Positions 47,913-57,942 of a stretch of DNA of 64,000 nucleotides are shown here, piece after piece. Within the stretch, counting starts at the first letter, position 1, and every line of letters starts with the position of its first letter. Origin of the DNA: CALNYX01 sp942490925 (GTDB taxonomy: Bacteria; Chlamydiota; Chlamydiia; Chlamydiales; JAAKFR01); NCBI GenBank assembly GCA_942490925.1, contig CALNYX010000017.1, positions 310,001 through 374,000 of the forward strand, read 5' to 3'. The notes under the pieces are model-generated. The model was given only the letters and a program-made list of their open reading frames with translations. It did not search any database and was not told where the DNA came from. A program made the translations under genes and the position numbers.

Positions 47913-48790
47913 TATTTCCTCAATTTGGGGTCGAGAGCATCGCGCAAACCATCACCGACAAGGTTGAAGGCGAGCATCGTGATACTGATGAAAATGGCTG
48001 GAAAAAATAGACGCCAAGGGTAGTAGCGCATCGCAGGAAGGCCATCGCACGCCATCGTTCCCCAACTTGCCATAGGAGCTTGCACACCAAGACCGAGGAA
48101 ACTCAAGAAGGCTTCGACAAAAATTGCTGTTGGAATGGTGAGTGTCATCGTGACAAGAATAGGGCCCATAGCGTTTGGCAAGAGATGCCTGAAAAGAATG
48201 CGTGATTGGCTAGCGCCAAGAGCGTGCGCTGCTTGGACAAACTCTTGCTGCTTAAGCTGGAGCAGCTGACCACGCACAATTCTGGCCATTCCAATCCAAC
48301 CCGTGATCGTCAGGGCAATAAGAATAGGGATGAGTCCAGATCCCATGACAACCATCAACATGATGACAATGAGCAAGTAGGGGATGGCATAGAGGATATC
48401 GGCTAGACGCATGAGCAGCGTGTCTAGCTTTCCGCCTGTTAGTGCTGCGATCCCTCCCCAGAATACTCCGATGAGAAGATCAATGAAAGCAGCAGCGATC
48501 CCAACAAACAGTGAGATGCGTGCTCCAAGGCAGGTACGTGTAAATATGTCGCGCCCTAAATCATCAGACCCAAACCAAAATTGACGACAAGGCGCGTGGT
48601 TTTTGAGAGTGAGATTGGTCTCATAGTAAGTGTGCGAGCTGATTTCAGGACCAAAGATCGCAAAGATGCCCAGGAAGATCAAAATCAGAAGGCCAATAGT
48701 GGCTGCCCAGTTGGTCCGAAAGCGACACCAGACATCTCGCCAAAATGAGAGGCTGGGCAGCGTAATCTCTTCTTGGATCAATTCACTCAT
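47912..48790 (-). CDS. oppC: Oligopeptide ABC transporter permease OppC
   Basis: A permease of about 292 residues with six helices. It has the OppC N-terminal layout (one early helix, then FGSDDLGRDIFTRTCLGAR) and the EAA-type loop FVQAAHALGASQSRILFRHL that contacts the ATPases. The start ATG at 48790 (MSELIQEEITL) overlaps the oppB end by 8 bp; an upstream in-frame ATG at 48841 is less likely. Its stop codon lies in the palindrome. Confidence 0.92.
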   Translation of the reverse strand: MSELIQEEITLPSLSFWRDVWCRFRTNWAATIGLLILIFLGIFAIFGPEISSHTYYETNLTLKNHAPCRQFWFGSDDLGRDIFTRTCLGARISLFVGIAAAFIDLLIGVFWGGIAALTGGKLDTLLMRLADILYAIPYLLIVIMLMVVMGSGLIPILIALTITGWIGMARIVRGQLLQLKQQEFVQAAHALGASQSRILFRHLLPNAMGPILVTMTLTIPTAIFVEAFLSFLGLGVQAPMASWGTMACDGLPAMRYYPWRLFFPAIFISITMLAFNLVGDGLRDALDPKLRK

Positions 48791-49709
48791 GACTACCCAC
48801 CTTGATGCGTGGATCTGTCCAGCTGTAGATGATATCGACAAGGAAGATTGCTGAAAGCAGAATCACGCTATAGAAAACTGTGATCCCCATGATAACTGTA
48901 TAATCCCGATTGGTAATGCTGTTGATGAACCATTGACCAAGCCCTGGGATGCCGAAAATCTTTTCAATGATAAAGCTGCCTGTCAAAATATTTGCTGTGA
49001 GCATTCCTAGGTATGTGATGACAGGTAAAAGAGCATTGCGCAAAGCATGTTTGGTGACAACGTTGAAGTGACTTACTCCCTTTGAGTAGGCGAGTTTGAT
49101 ATAGTCCTTACGCAGAACTTCGATCATACTTGAGCGTGTCAGTCGCGCAATAAAGGCTGTCGGCAAGGCTGCAAGAGAGACGGCAGGGAGAATGGATTGT
49201 TGAAAAGTTCCCCAGCGTGCTACGGGAAATAGATCGAGCTTGAGTGATAAGAAGTATTGCAAAAAAGCTGCAAGGATAAAGCTTGGAACTGAAATGCCAA
49301 TTACAGCAACAAGCATTGAAGCGTAATCTTGCCACCGATTTTGCTTCAGAGCGGAAATAGTGCCTAAAAAGAGGCCGCTGGCAATAGCCAAGAAGGCGGC
49401 TTCAAGCCCAAGCATTGCAGAAATGGGAAAACCTGTTTTAATGATGTCATTGACGGTGCGCGTCTTATACTTGAATGAAGGGCCTAAATCCCATTTAAGA
49501 ATCGATTTGAGGTAGTTACCATATTGAACAAATAGGGGATCATTGAGGTGGTAGTGTTCATAGAGCGAATCAAGCACTTCTTTTGGCAAGGCTCTATCTT
49601 GTGTGAAGGGATCTCCGGGAATCGCTTTCATCAAAAAAAACGTGATGGTGATAATTGCCCATAGGGCAATGAGATTGGCGATAAGACGTTTACAAAGATA
49701 CCATTTCAT
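48783..49709 (-). CDS. oppB: Oligopeptide ABC transporter permease OppB
   Basis: A 308-residue permease with six helices. The start MKWYLCKRLIANLIALWAII, GDPFTQDRALP loop and the EAA loop YIKLAYSKGVSHFNVVTKHAL are typical of OppB/DppB. The ATG overlaps the oppA stop by 4 bp. Confidence 0.92.
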   Translation of the reverse strand: MKWYLCKRLIANLIALWAIITITFFLMKAIPGDPFTQDRALPKEVLDSLYEHYHLNDPLFVQYGNYLKSILKWDLGPSFKYKTRTVNDIIKTGFPISAMLGLEAAFLAIASGLFLGTISALKQNRWQDYASMLVAVIGISVPSFILAAFLQYFLSLKLDLFPVARWGTFQQSILPAVSLAALPTAFIARLTRSSMIEVLRKDYIKLAYSKGVSHFNVVTKHALRNALLPVITYLGMLTANILTGSFIIEKIFGIPGLGQWFINSITNRDYTVIMGITVFYSVILLSAIFLVDIIYSWTDPRIKVGSHE

Positions 49710-51274
49710 CGCACAATCCTAGCCGTTTTAAAGTCTACAAAACCTAGAGGCGACGCGTAAACATCATGGACCCACGGCTTTTTGAGATAGCGAAAATCGA
49801 CATGGCAGATGGGGATAATCGGCATCTGCTCCATCAAGAAGAGCTCAGCAGCGTGCAATAGATCTGCTCGCTTCTGACCGTTTGTCTCTAAATCAGCAGC
49901 CTCAATCAGCGCTGTGAAAGTTGGATGGTGCCAGCCAGTGCTGTTATTCTCATTATCTTTTTTGAAGATTTCGAGATAGCTGATCGGATCATAAACCTGT
50001 CCAACCCAGCCAAAGCGGGCAATATCATAGTTTTGACTATTGACTTTTGAGAGGTAGACTTTCCAATCACACACTTCGAGCTCAACTTGTATGCCGAGCA
50101 GTGCTTTCCATTGCTGCTGGATTGCTTGCATCACTTTTTGATGTTGATTACTCGTGTTATAGGCGAGTGTCAAGTTTGGAAAAGTCTCAACAGTCAATCC
50201 CTCTTCTCGCAATCCCTTTTCAAATAAGAGCTTTGCTTTTTGTACATCGGCATCTTGAAAGGCTGTAAGCGGCCTTTCCCAACCAGGTAGATCAGGGACG
50301 AGGCTCAACGCCACACCCTGCTCCATCTCCATCAAGTGCGTGATGATTTCAGAACGATTAATCGCCAGTCCAAGCGCTTGTCGTATGTTTTGATTGTGCA
50401 AAGGGAAGTGATTGGTGTTCAGTGTCAAAAAGTAGACGGCGGTGGTGTCGTACGTATTGAGTTGTTTTTGAATCCCAGGAATAAATTCTGGAGGGATGTT
50501 AGAGAGAGGAGAGCCAGCCCAATCGAGCTCGTTCATCTCGAACATGTAGAACTCAGTTGTCGCATCATCGACCATCACAAGCTGCAGGCCATCGAGGTGG
50601 ACATGTTCGCGATCCCAATAGTGGGGATTTGGCGTGAGAAGCAGCTCACTTTCGTGTTTCCACTTATCGAGTTGAAAAGGACCGTTACAAGTATAGAGAG
50701 GACCTGACTCAGTCGCCCATTGACTCTCGGCTCCAACAATTGTTTGATTGAGTGGAAAAAAGACTGAAGCTGCGCATAGATCGAGAAAGTAGGGACAGGG
50801 ATGCTCAAGTGTGACGACTAAAGTTTTTTCATCGACAACTTCAAGGCCGAGGGCTTCTGGTGGTAGCTCACCCATTTTCACATGCTTACCATTTTTTACG
50901 ATAAACATCTCATAGGCGAATGGAGCTGGAAACTTAGGATCAAGAACCTGTCGCCATGTTTCAGCATAGTCATGAGCAGTTACTGGCATCCCATTAGACC
51001 AGTAGCTTTCTCTCAAGTGAAAGGTATAAACCTGCTGGTCATCTGAGATATCAATAGATTCAGCCCCCGCTGGATAGGGTTTGTGGTCAGGGCCAAAGCG
51101 AGTGAGCCCTTCAAAAAGAGCAACTAAGACATTGAAGGAGGAAATATCGGTAGCCATTCGGCTATCGAGGCAAGGAGGCTCGGTGAACATATTGATCCGC
51201 ATGATCTGCTTATGCGGTTTTTCAGATCCACAGGCGGAGAGCACGAGTAAAAAAAGCAAACAAAAGTGACGCAT
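49706..51274 (-). CDS. oppA: Oligopeptide-binding lipoprotein OppA (copy 1)
   Basis: A 522-residue family 5 solute-binding protein. The lipobox LVLSAC gives a lipidated cysteine about 15 residues from the ATG at 51274 (MRHFCLLFLLV); a longer frame to 51313 exists. Family landmarks are PPCLDSRMATD near the start, YTFHLRESYWSNGMPVTAHD, and DYDIARFGWVG-type sequence near the end. It binds peptides outside the inner membrane and hands them to OppBC. A second oppA lies at 53.5-55.1 kb on the same strand. Confidence 0.9.
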   Translation of the reverse strand: MRHFCLLFLLVLSACGSEKPHKQIMRINMFTEPPCLDSRMATDISSFNVLVALFEGLTRFGPDHKPYPAGAESIDISDDQQVYTFHLRESYWSNGMPVTAHDYAETWRQVLDPKFPAPFAYEMFIVKNGKHVKMGELPPEALGLEVVDEKTLVVTLEHPCPYFLDLCAASVFFPLNQTIVGAESQWATESGPLYTCNGPFQLDKWKHESELLLTPNPHYWDREHVHLDGLQLVMVDDATTEFYMFEMNELDWAGSPLSNIPPEFIPGIQKQLNTYDTTAVYFLTLNTNHFPLHNQNIRQALGLAINRSEIITHLMEMEQGVALSLVPDLPGWERPLTAFQDADVQKAKLLFEKGLREEGLTVETFPNLTLAYNTSNQHQKVMQAIQQQWKALLGIQVELEVCDWKVYLSKVNSQNYDIARFGWVGQVYDPISYLEIFKKDNENNSTGWHHPTFTALIEAADLETNGQKRADLLHAAELFLMEQMPIIPICHVDFRYLKKPWVHDVYASPLGFVDFKTARIVR

Positions 51275-51376
51275 AAAGATGGCGATAATAGGGGATTGAG
51301 AATATGGAAACAACCCTCTTTTATAACAACTTCAATAGATACATTAGCGGATAACATTTTGACCCTAAATGATTAA

Positions 51377-53557
51377 ATGGGTATTATTTCGGGCCAAATG
51401 AACGTGTTTACTGAAAAAGTTAGCATCTTAGCTCCCCTTCCGCCGCAACTGAACGCTGTGATATGGGAAGGACGTCGTGTCGTTTTCTGTCCTGATCAGG
51501 TTTCTCCCGAAGTGCTTGAACTCTTTAAAACGACTATCGACTTAGGTCACATTATCACAGGCGAGGACAAGCTAGATCGTGCTGTCGATTTCGAGCTGCT
51601 CCGTCCATTTATGGATTTATGTTCTGCTGAAACCGATGTTCCAGTTCTAGTGACAGCTTTGATGGAAGTTGAGTCTAACGATCGAGTGGAAGTGATGAAA
51701 GGAGCTCAAAAATTAAAAGAGAAATGCCGCTCAGCACAAGAGCTAGGCATCGTAATTCGGCGCTTTGCTGAGTTAGGAGAAAAGCAAGCAACCGTTTTGT
51801 CAAGGTTGGATCCATTTTTAGCTCTCGAAATAAGGGGGTATGAGGTCAAAGTTTTGTTTCAGGCATTAGCTGAAGCTAACGAAATGGTTTTAGAGAAAAT
51901 TCATCCGCTGATTCCGCTGCTCAAGAATGCCACAAATTGTGTGGCGTTGCTCCGTAATGCTACAGTTGATGGTCTAGACCGGGCAGCTCCATTTTTCGCA
52001 AAATGCGAGAAAAACTTTGCTCGCGTGATGATGTGCTTGGAAAAGCTTTCTGCTGATGATCAAAGAACGGCCCGTGAGTACTTGGAAAATTGTCATAACT
52101 CTAATGATGTATTAGCGCTCTTTTGCTTAATCAAAGAGAGGTCTACCTATCTAGAGATTTTGGTCGGACGCACACCCTTGGATGTTATTAGAGAAATCGA
52201 TCGCTTTTGTAAGGATCGACCTGAAATTCTACGCAAGGTTCGCCAGCTTGTTCATTGCGATGTTCCAATTGGTTTAGGAGTTGTAGAGCTTATCGATCTT
52301 TTAGGACATGCTGAGTTTACTCAACTTCATTTTGACCAAGAAAGTATACAATTATCACTCGCTGATTTTTGGAAGATCTCTCGCTATACAGAGCAGTTGA
52401 CCCAACTTGTTTTACGCGCCTTAGATAGTTCGGAGCATGCTGTAGTAGTCGCTTTAACTAATAAGATAACTGTTTCACATGAAGATTGGGGAATTGCTAC
52501 AGGTCACCCGGTTGTAGAAAAACTGTACGAAGTTATGACAGTTGTGCATGACAGAGATACTGCTAAGGACCCCTATAGCCTCTTCAGTAAACTGCGCGAG
52601 TTTGCTAGCAATTCTCGAGAAATTGAGCCACCAATCGAAGAGTATCAAGGGAAACAGGCCCGTTTTTGTCCAGAGCGCATTCATACCAAGATTCGAGAGA
52701 TCTCTGTTTCTCGAGAAGATATTCCTGCTGCAATCACTCAAGGAATGTGGCGGGAGATGACTCAAAAAGTGTTGGAAAAAATCAGAGCTCAACCCAAAGC
52801 GCTTAATGCTATTGCTGATGGAGGAAGAGACGCAGTCGTTTCAACACTCGAATCGCACTACCTGAAAAGCCTTCTCCGTTTCGATGGAGAAATTTCGCTG
52901 ACACAGTTACAGTTTGCATACATTTTGATGAATCTTTTAGAGACACCAGATGCAGAAGAGAGCTATTTTTCTCCGCGAGAAGAGCAACTCATTCGTTTGG
53001 CCTACAATGTCCAGGAGTGTGAAATATCAAAGGACCAAGTGATTGCAAAAGCTTATTTGATGTTGCCAAAACATGCGCCACATTTGCGTGCTACAGAAGA
53101 GAGACAGCAAAATCGAAAAGCAGAATTTATCGGACGTTTTGTATCCGATTTTTTCTATCACAAGCTTATGCTCGATAACCCCGTTCTCCGCTCAATTCTA
53201 GGGAATGAGGTAGCTGAAGAACCGACGCAAAAACGGTATTTAGCCAATATTATCGGACCTGCGATTGGACTTCCACATTCAATACGCTTTGACCTACACA
53301 CTCAACTTCTTCGTGATGAGCTGTTTGGTCTTGATTTTCCCGCATTGGTTAAAAAATTCTACAGTTTTGTCAAACCCTCAATGCTTGTCGAGGCGCTATG
53401 CCAAATTGTGAATAATGATATAGCCACTATTAGTCCATTGCTTAACCTACCAGATGATAGTTGGGAGTTTGATGATCAGATCAATCCTTCTCTGGGGTCA
53501 AGAGGAGCTTTAGAGTTTCTTGTAAACGAGGGTTTTATCTCACTTTTGCCGACTTAA
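51377..53557 (+). CDS. Hypothetical 726-residue protein between two oppA genes
   Basis: A large soluble helical protein with no signal peptide, membrane helix or motif I know. The first 240 residues look like a run of short amphipathic helices with Leu and Ala spacing (PVLVTALMEVESNDRVEVMK; LGIVIRRFAELGEKQATVL), perhaps repeats. The C-terminal part has a conserved-looking RFVSDFFYHKLMLDN. It reads against the opp genes and ends 23 bp inside oppA copy 2. It splits what would be a simple tsaD-oppA-oppA-oppBC run, suggesting insertion. Effector or chlamydia-specific structural roles are both possible. Confidence 0.6.
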   Translation: MGIISGQMNVFTEKVSILAPLPPQLNAVIWEGRRVVFCPDQVSPEVLELFKTTIDLGHIITGEDKLDRAVDFELLRPFMDLCSAETDVPVLVTALMEVESNDRVEVMKGAQKLKEKCRSAQELGIVIRRFAELGEKQATVLSRLDPFLALEIRGYEVKVLFQALAEANEMVLEKIHPLIPLLKNATNCVALLRNATVDGLDRAAPFFAKCEKNFARVMMCLEKLSADDQRTAREYLENCHNSNDVLALFCLIKERSTYLEILVGRTPLDVIREIDRFCKDRPEILRKVRQLVHCDVPIGLGVVELIDLLGHAEFTQLHFDQESIQLSLADFWKISRYTEQLTQLVLRALDSSEHAVVVALTNKITVSHEDWGIATGHPVVEKLYEVMTVVHDRDTAKDPYSLFSKLREFASNSREIEPPIEEYQGKQARFCPERIHTKIREISVSREDIPAAITQGMWREMTQKVLEKIRAQPKALNAIADGGRDAVVSTLESHYLKSLLRFDGEISLTQLQFAYILMNLLETPDAEESYFSPREEQLIRLAYNVQECEISKDQVIAKAYLMLPKHAPHLRATEERQQNRKAEFIGRFVSDFFYHKLMLDNPVLRSILGNEVAEEPTQKRYLANIIGPAIGLPHSIRFDLHTQLLRDELFGLDFPALVKKFYSFVKPSMLVEALCQIVNNDIATISPLLNLPDDSWEFDDQINPSLGSRGALEFLVNEGFISLLPT

Positions 53558-55064
53558 AGTCTGTTGTTCCCAAAGGTGAGAGTACAACATCCTTGACATT
53601 CTCCCGCTTCACATAATCAAAAGCGTAATGATAGAGAGGAATGATTGGCATCGCCTCCATAAGCAGAGTCTCAGCTTGCAACAAGAGCTTTTGTCGCATG
53701 AGAGGATCGGCTTCCATCGAAGAGCGTTCGATCAGCCTAGCAAACTCCCGACTTTGCCAGTTCGTGTCATTCATTCCATTATCGGTCGATTTGAACAGCT
53801 CTAAAAAGGCGAGAGGATCATGGAAGTCAGCAATCCATTCACCCGTTCCAATTTGGTAGTTACCTAGTTTGGCTTGGCTGCGATAGACGTGATTTTCCAG
53901 CGCTTCGAGCTCCACTGGAATGCCAAGGGTTTCATGCCACTGCTGTTGCACGAGTTGGGCAATTTTAGCTGTCCGTTCTGTTGCTACATAGGTGAGCGTG
54001 ACAGGAGGAAACATGTCGCGCGTCCACATATTGTCACTCAATGCCTCTTCAAAGAGTTTAGCCGCATAAGCCTGATCGCCATCAGTGAAATAGGGCGCAT
54101 CGTGGAGGTGCATCGAAAGGGGAACAGGGCCTGTTGCAACGCTCTGGTTGCCGCCAAGGATATGCTCAATGATTGCTGAGCGATCAATTGCATAGGCAAA
54201 CGCTTTGCGGATTTTTGGATCGTTGAAAGGTTCTTTGGCAACATTGACTTTGAACCAAAACGTTCCATCGATCGAATAAGAGGCGAGAGTTCCCTCACTT
54301 TTGAATTGCGGAATCAACTCAGTGGCAATATTATTTGAGATCGGTTGTCCTAGCCAGTCGAGCTCTCCCTTGCTAAAGAGGTAACTTTCCGTTGTGTTGT
54401 CGTCGATAAAAGTGAGCGAGATTCCATCGAGATAGACATGCTCTGCATCCCAATAGGTGGGGTTTTTGACCAGTTGCATTTCAGAGCAAAACTCCCATGA
54501 ATCAATTTGAAAAGGTCCATTTGTGAACTCTCCATGTACAGGAAAAAATGTTGGAAAGGCAGTGAGCTCTAGGAAGTAGGGAGTCGGTTTTTCAAGTTTA
54601 ACGACCAATGTTTGATCATCTGGTGTTGCAATGGCAACTGCACTGAGTGAGCAGCGCCCCTCTCGCGCAGCCTTTGCATTCTTGATCGGGTAGAGCATGT
54701 AGGCATAGTTTGTGGCAAAGCTTGGATCAAGCACTTGCAGCCAGCTGTTTGCAAAATCTGATGCTGTCACACGCTCGCCATCTGTCCAGTAGGCTTCACG
54801 TAAACGGAAGGTGTAAGTGAGCTGATCATTTGAAATTGAAACAGATTCTGCTAGGGCATTTGCAACATCCTCTGCCGTTGGGCGCATCAGTCCATCATAG
54901 AGTTGCCTCATCAAAGTGAGATCACGCACAGATTGCACAACTCGTGGATCCAATGAGACCGGATCACTTTTCATGTTGAGATGCAGGATATTGTCAGGAG
55001 TATGATTCGTTTCTGTTTTCGTGCAAGCTGTGCACAGGAGCAGTAGCAGAAGATATTTTCTCAT
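53535..55064 (-). CDS. oppA: Oligopeptide-binding lipoprotein OppA (copy 2)
   Basis: A 509-residue family 5 binding protein with signal MRKYLLLLLLCTAC, lipobox LCTAC, and landmarks DPVSLDPRVVQSVRD, YTFRLREAYWTDGERVTASD and NYQIGTGEWIADFHDPLAF. It is clearly related to copy 1 but divergent, so they may bind different peptides with the same permease. The start at 55064 lies 71 bp inside tsaD, an unusually deep overlap for signal-peptide coding sequence. An upstream in-frame ATG at 55076 is also possible. Confidence 0.9.
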   Translation of the reverse strand: MRKYLLLLLLCTACTKTETNHTPDNILHLNMKSDPVSLDPRVVQSVRDLTLMRQLYDGLMRPTAEDVANALAESVSISNDQLTYTFRLREAYWTDGERVTASDFANSWLQVLDPSFATNYAYMLYPIKNAKAAREGRCSLSAVAIATPDDQTLVVKLEKPTPYFLELTAFPTFFPVHGEFTNGPFQIDSWEFCSEMQLVKNPTYWDAEHVYLDGISLTFIDDNTTESYLFSKGELDWLGQPISNNIATELIPQFKSEGTLASYSIDGTFWFKVNVAKEPFNDPKIRKAFAYAIDRSAIIEHILGGNQSVATGPVPLSMHLHDAPYFTDGDQAYAAKLFEEALSDNMWTRDMFPPVTLTYVATERTAKIAQLVQQQWHETLGIPVELEALENHVYRSQAKLGNYQIGTGEWIADFHDPLAFLELFKSTDNGMNDTNWQSREFARLIERSSMEADPLMRQKLLLQAETLLMEAMPIIPLYHYAFDYVKRENVKDVVLSPLGTTDFKSAKVR

Positions 55065-56079
55065 CAGACCTCGCAAATGGGATACGGGTTACGGCGTTTA
55101 TATCGAGTGTGTCAGCCCCTTTTGCACGAAACAAATGATACCCCAACCCAGCAATCATCGCTCCGTTATCAAGAGAGAGTCCATTTGCTGGCCAAAAAAG
55201 TGGACAGTTGGTCTGTTGCTTCAAATGCGCGCGCAACGTTTGGTTGTTGCTGACACCCCCTCCCAGAACAATAGCGTGTGGCTGATATTTTTGAGAAGCA
55301 AGAAGAATTTTCTCCGTTAAACTTGCAAAAGCTGCCTGCTGAAAACTCGCTGCAACATCACATTTATCTTGCTCAGAAATCATTAGAGGGCTGTTTTTAT
55401 CGCGATTTTGTCCCTTTACTGTATAGAGTACAGCCGTTTTTAGCCCACTAAACGAGAAGTCAAAAGGGCGTCCCTTGATTCGTCCGACTTTAAAAGGATA
55501 GCGGTTGGGATCACCCTGTTTAGCAAGCTGCTCAATTTGTGGACCTCCAGGGTAGGGAAGCTCAAGCAGCCTGGCAACTTTATCAAACGCCTCTCCAATT
55601 GCATCATCTTGCGTCTGCCCGATCAGTTCATAGTTGCCAATGTCATTGATTTGAACAAGCGAGGTATGTCCGCCTGAAATCACAACACCGAGAGAAGGAA
55701 GTGGCACAGGCTCTTGCATCATTGCGGCATAGAGATGCGCTTCAATATGATTGACTCCCACTAGAGGTTTATCGGCCCCCAAGGCAAGCCCTTTGGCAAA
55801 GTTCAGTCCGATGAGCAGTGCGCCGATTAATCCAGGTCCATGGGCAACAGCAATCAGATCGATTTGATCGAGTGTGACATCAGCTTTTTCCAATGCCTCT
55901 TTGAGCACTGGCTGGCACATTTCAATGTGGCGGCGGCATGCCATTTCGGGAAAGACGCCTCCATATTGAGCATGGAGATCGGCTTGTGATGCGATCACAT
56001 TTGATAAAATTTCTTTACCATCACGCACCACAGCAATCGCTGTTTCATCACATGTAGATTCAATCCCTAAGACAAGCAT
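54994..56079 (-). CDS. tsaD: tRNA threonylcarbamoyladenosine synthase subunit TsaD
   Basis: Transfers the threonylcarbamoyl group to A37 of ANN-decoding tRNAs, with TsaB/TsaE. The 361-residue protein has the ASKHA fold start MLVLGIESTCDETAIAVV, the metal-binding histidines in ACRRHIEMCQP and GVNHIEAH, VISGGHTSLV, and SLDNGAMIAGLG near the end. It overlaps oppA copy 2 at the 3' end. In Chlamydia the gene lies beside oppA too. Confidence 0.93.
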   Translation of the reverse strand: MLVLGIESTCDETAIAVVRDGKEILSNVIASQADLHAQYGGVFPEMACRRHIEMCQPVLKEALEKADVTLDQIDLIAVAHGPGLIGALLIGLNFAKGLALGADKPLVGVNHIEAHLYAAMMQEPVPLPSLGVVISGGHTSLVQINDIGNYELIGQTQDDAIGEAFDKVARLLELPYPGGPQIEQLAKQGDPNRYPFKVGRIKGRPFDFSFSGLKTAVLYTVKGQNRDKNSPLMISEQDKCDVAASFQQAAFASLTEKILLASQKYQPHAIVLGGGVSNNQTLRAHLKQQTNCPLFWPANGLSLDNGAMIAGLGYHLFRAKGADTLDINAVTRIPFARSDEKISSATAPVHSLHENRNESYS

Positions 56080-56097
56080 CCCAGGTATTTTACTAGA

Positions 56098-56856
56098 CTA
56101 ATCCTTTAATTCCACGAGGATATTTTGGCTCGCTGCATCATCGATGATCCAGGAGGCATGGTGCGTCTCAGTTCCGATATTTTGAGAGGGATAAGTCGTG
56201 AAATCGAGGGGAGTAAAAAGAACTTTTTGCAAAATTTCGGCCTTATTTTCTCCAATAACATAGAGGCAGATCTGATCAGCTTGATTGATCAGCTTGTAAG
56301 TAAAGCTCATGCGCCAAGTGTTTTTTTGAGGAACATAGTTGGCTACCACCAGATTTTTCTCATCTTGGAGCCCTTTGGTTTTTGGAAATAGAGAAGCTGT
56401 ATGGCCATCATCACCCATGCCGAGCATGATCAAATCAAATGGACGTCCCTTCAACGTTTTTTCAATCACTTGCTCATAGACGTGGGCATTCGCTTCAATT
56501 TCTTTTTCTGCCTGCATGCGAAAGACTTGAGTTTCAGGAATTGGCAGAGCTGTCAATCCTCCTTCAATCATAGCCATATGGAAGTTACTATCGGGATTGC
56601 TTGGGGGCACAGCGCGCTCATCACTCCAAAAGAGGTAGACCTTTGTCCAATCTAACGCCTCTTTGTAATCTTTAGAGAGCACTTGAAAAATCTTTTTGGG
56701 TGTTGAGCCTCCCGAGAGGGCAACGGCAAAAAAACCGTGGTCCTTAATTGCATTGTTTGCCGTTTCAACCCAATGATCAACGGCGTACTTCAAGGTTGCT
56801 TCTGCATCACCAGGCAAGAAGAGATTACGTCTGATGTCGAGTCGAATATGCTTCAT
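56098..56856 (-). CDS. pgl: 6-phosphogluconolactonase
   Basis: Hydrolyses 6-phosphogluconolactone, step two of the oxidative pentose phosphate pathway. The 252-residue protein has ALSGGSTPKKIFQVL near residue 48, FWSDERAVPPSNPDSN, and LIMLGMGDDGHTASLFP, the conserved DevB/Pgl motifs. Its ATG overlaps opcA by 4 bp, so zwf, opcA and pgl form one operon. Confidence 0.92.
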   Translation of the reverse strand: MKHIRLDIRRNLFLPGDAEATLKYAVDHWVETANNAIKDHGFFAVALSGGSTPKKIFQVLSKDYKEALDWTKVYLFWSDERAVPPSNPDSNFHMAMIEGGLTALPIPETQVFRMQAEKEIEANAHVYEQVIEKTLKGRPFDLIMLGMGDDGHTASLFPKTKGLQDEKNLVVANYVPQKNTWRMSFTYKLINQADQICLYVIGENKAEILQKVLFTPLDFTTYPSQNIGTETHHASWIIDDAASQNILVELKD

Positions 56857-57941
56857 ATTTTCCAGGGGGTTTTTGCTAATACTTCGAGCATTGATTGATA
56901 GTGTTGCTTGCTTGCGGGATAAAAAATTTCGTCGATGATCTCTTGCCCAGCTTCTGCACCTTGCAGAAATCCAGAAATCGGAAGATCACACTTGTTGTCG
57001 TCCGAAAATTGAATCGTTACAAGCTTTGTCTGCGCGTTGCGCGCAAAGTGATATTCACCTTGATGAAGAGCGCTTTTCATTTCGACAGATAGAATTTCAC
57101 CAACGTCAAGCGCAGGATCTTGCTTGGGATGCAAAATGACAACAACCTCTTGCATCGAGCTACGATAGACCAGACGGATATTTCCCTCGATCATCTCAAG
57201 AGCTTGAAACTCCCAATTCAGGCGAGAGGCAAGCCATGCTTGAAAATAGATCGCTTTGATTTCTGCGTGTGATCCAGGAGTACTTGCATTGTAATTGATC
57301 GTGATATGATGACATTGGCTAAGCCCATAAAATGTCTCTTTAGAATCAAATGTTTGGGCAAAGAGCGAGCGCCATCCAGAAATTCCACTCCAATTGAGAT
57401 CACCGACATCACAGTTGAAGCGATGCATCAATGCATGGGCATTATGGGCAAATTCTTGCAAGTTGTGTGTTGATTGGGAATCAAAAATCACACGTTGCGC
57501 ATAGGGTTCTAAAAGGGGAAGAATAGCATTTTCAGTCGAAGGATCTTCAGTCCAAAGAAGATGGACGGGAAGCTCTGCAAGAATTTGAGGGATGATTAAA
57601 AAGGGGATCCGTTCACGCAGCTTCCCAGCAGCTTCAATTTGAATCATCTCGCAAAAAAGTTGCAGGTCACCTTCACCAACATTTTCAGAGGAGACTGAAG
57701 TGCGTAGATATTCCTCTTTTGGATCATTGTCCATGACAATGAAAATCACGCGTGAGGGGAATTTACTGACAACCGTTTTGATCAACTTTTGGAAATAGTC
57801 AAGTCGCTCTTTTCCTTGGATATAGACAATCAAATTGAAGAGCGAAGCACGGGTTTTATCCTGACCTTGTTCCTGGTCCCACAGACGCGTGAGTTCCTCA
57901 TTGATATTTGAAACCTGGATATCACTCACACTACTTCCCAT
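56853..57941 (-). CDS. opcA: Glucose-6-phosphate dehydrogenase assembly protein OpcA
   Basis: A 362-residue protein with the OpcA-type start NINEELTRLWDQEQG followed by ASLFNLIVYIQG, and the later PVHLLWTEDPSTE and GDLNWSGISGWRSLFAQTF. In cyanobacteria and actinobacteria OpcA helps glucose-6-phosphate dehydrogenase assemble and respond to redox. It sits between zwf and pgl, with one base to zwf and a 4-bp overlap with pgl, so the same role is likely here. Confidence 0.8.
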   Translation of the reverse strand: MGSSVSDIQVSNINEELTRLWDQEQGQDKTRASLFNLIVYIQGKERLDYFQKLIKTVVSKFPSRVIFIVMDNDPKEEYLRTSVSSENVGEGDLQLFCEMIQIEAAGKLRERIPFLIIPQILAELPVHLLWTEDPSTENAILPLLEPYAQRVIFDSQSTHNLQEFAHNAHALMHRFNCDVGDLNWSGISGWRSLFAQTFDSKETFYGLSQCHHITINYNASTPGSHAEIKAIYFQAWLASRLNWEFQALEMIEGNIRLVYRSSMQEVVVILHPKQDPALDVGEILSVEMKSALHQGEYHFARNAQTKLVTIQFSDDNKCDLPISGFLQGAEAGQEIIDEIFYPASKQHYQSMLEVLAKTPWKI

Positions 57942-57942
57942 A

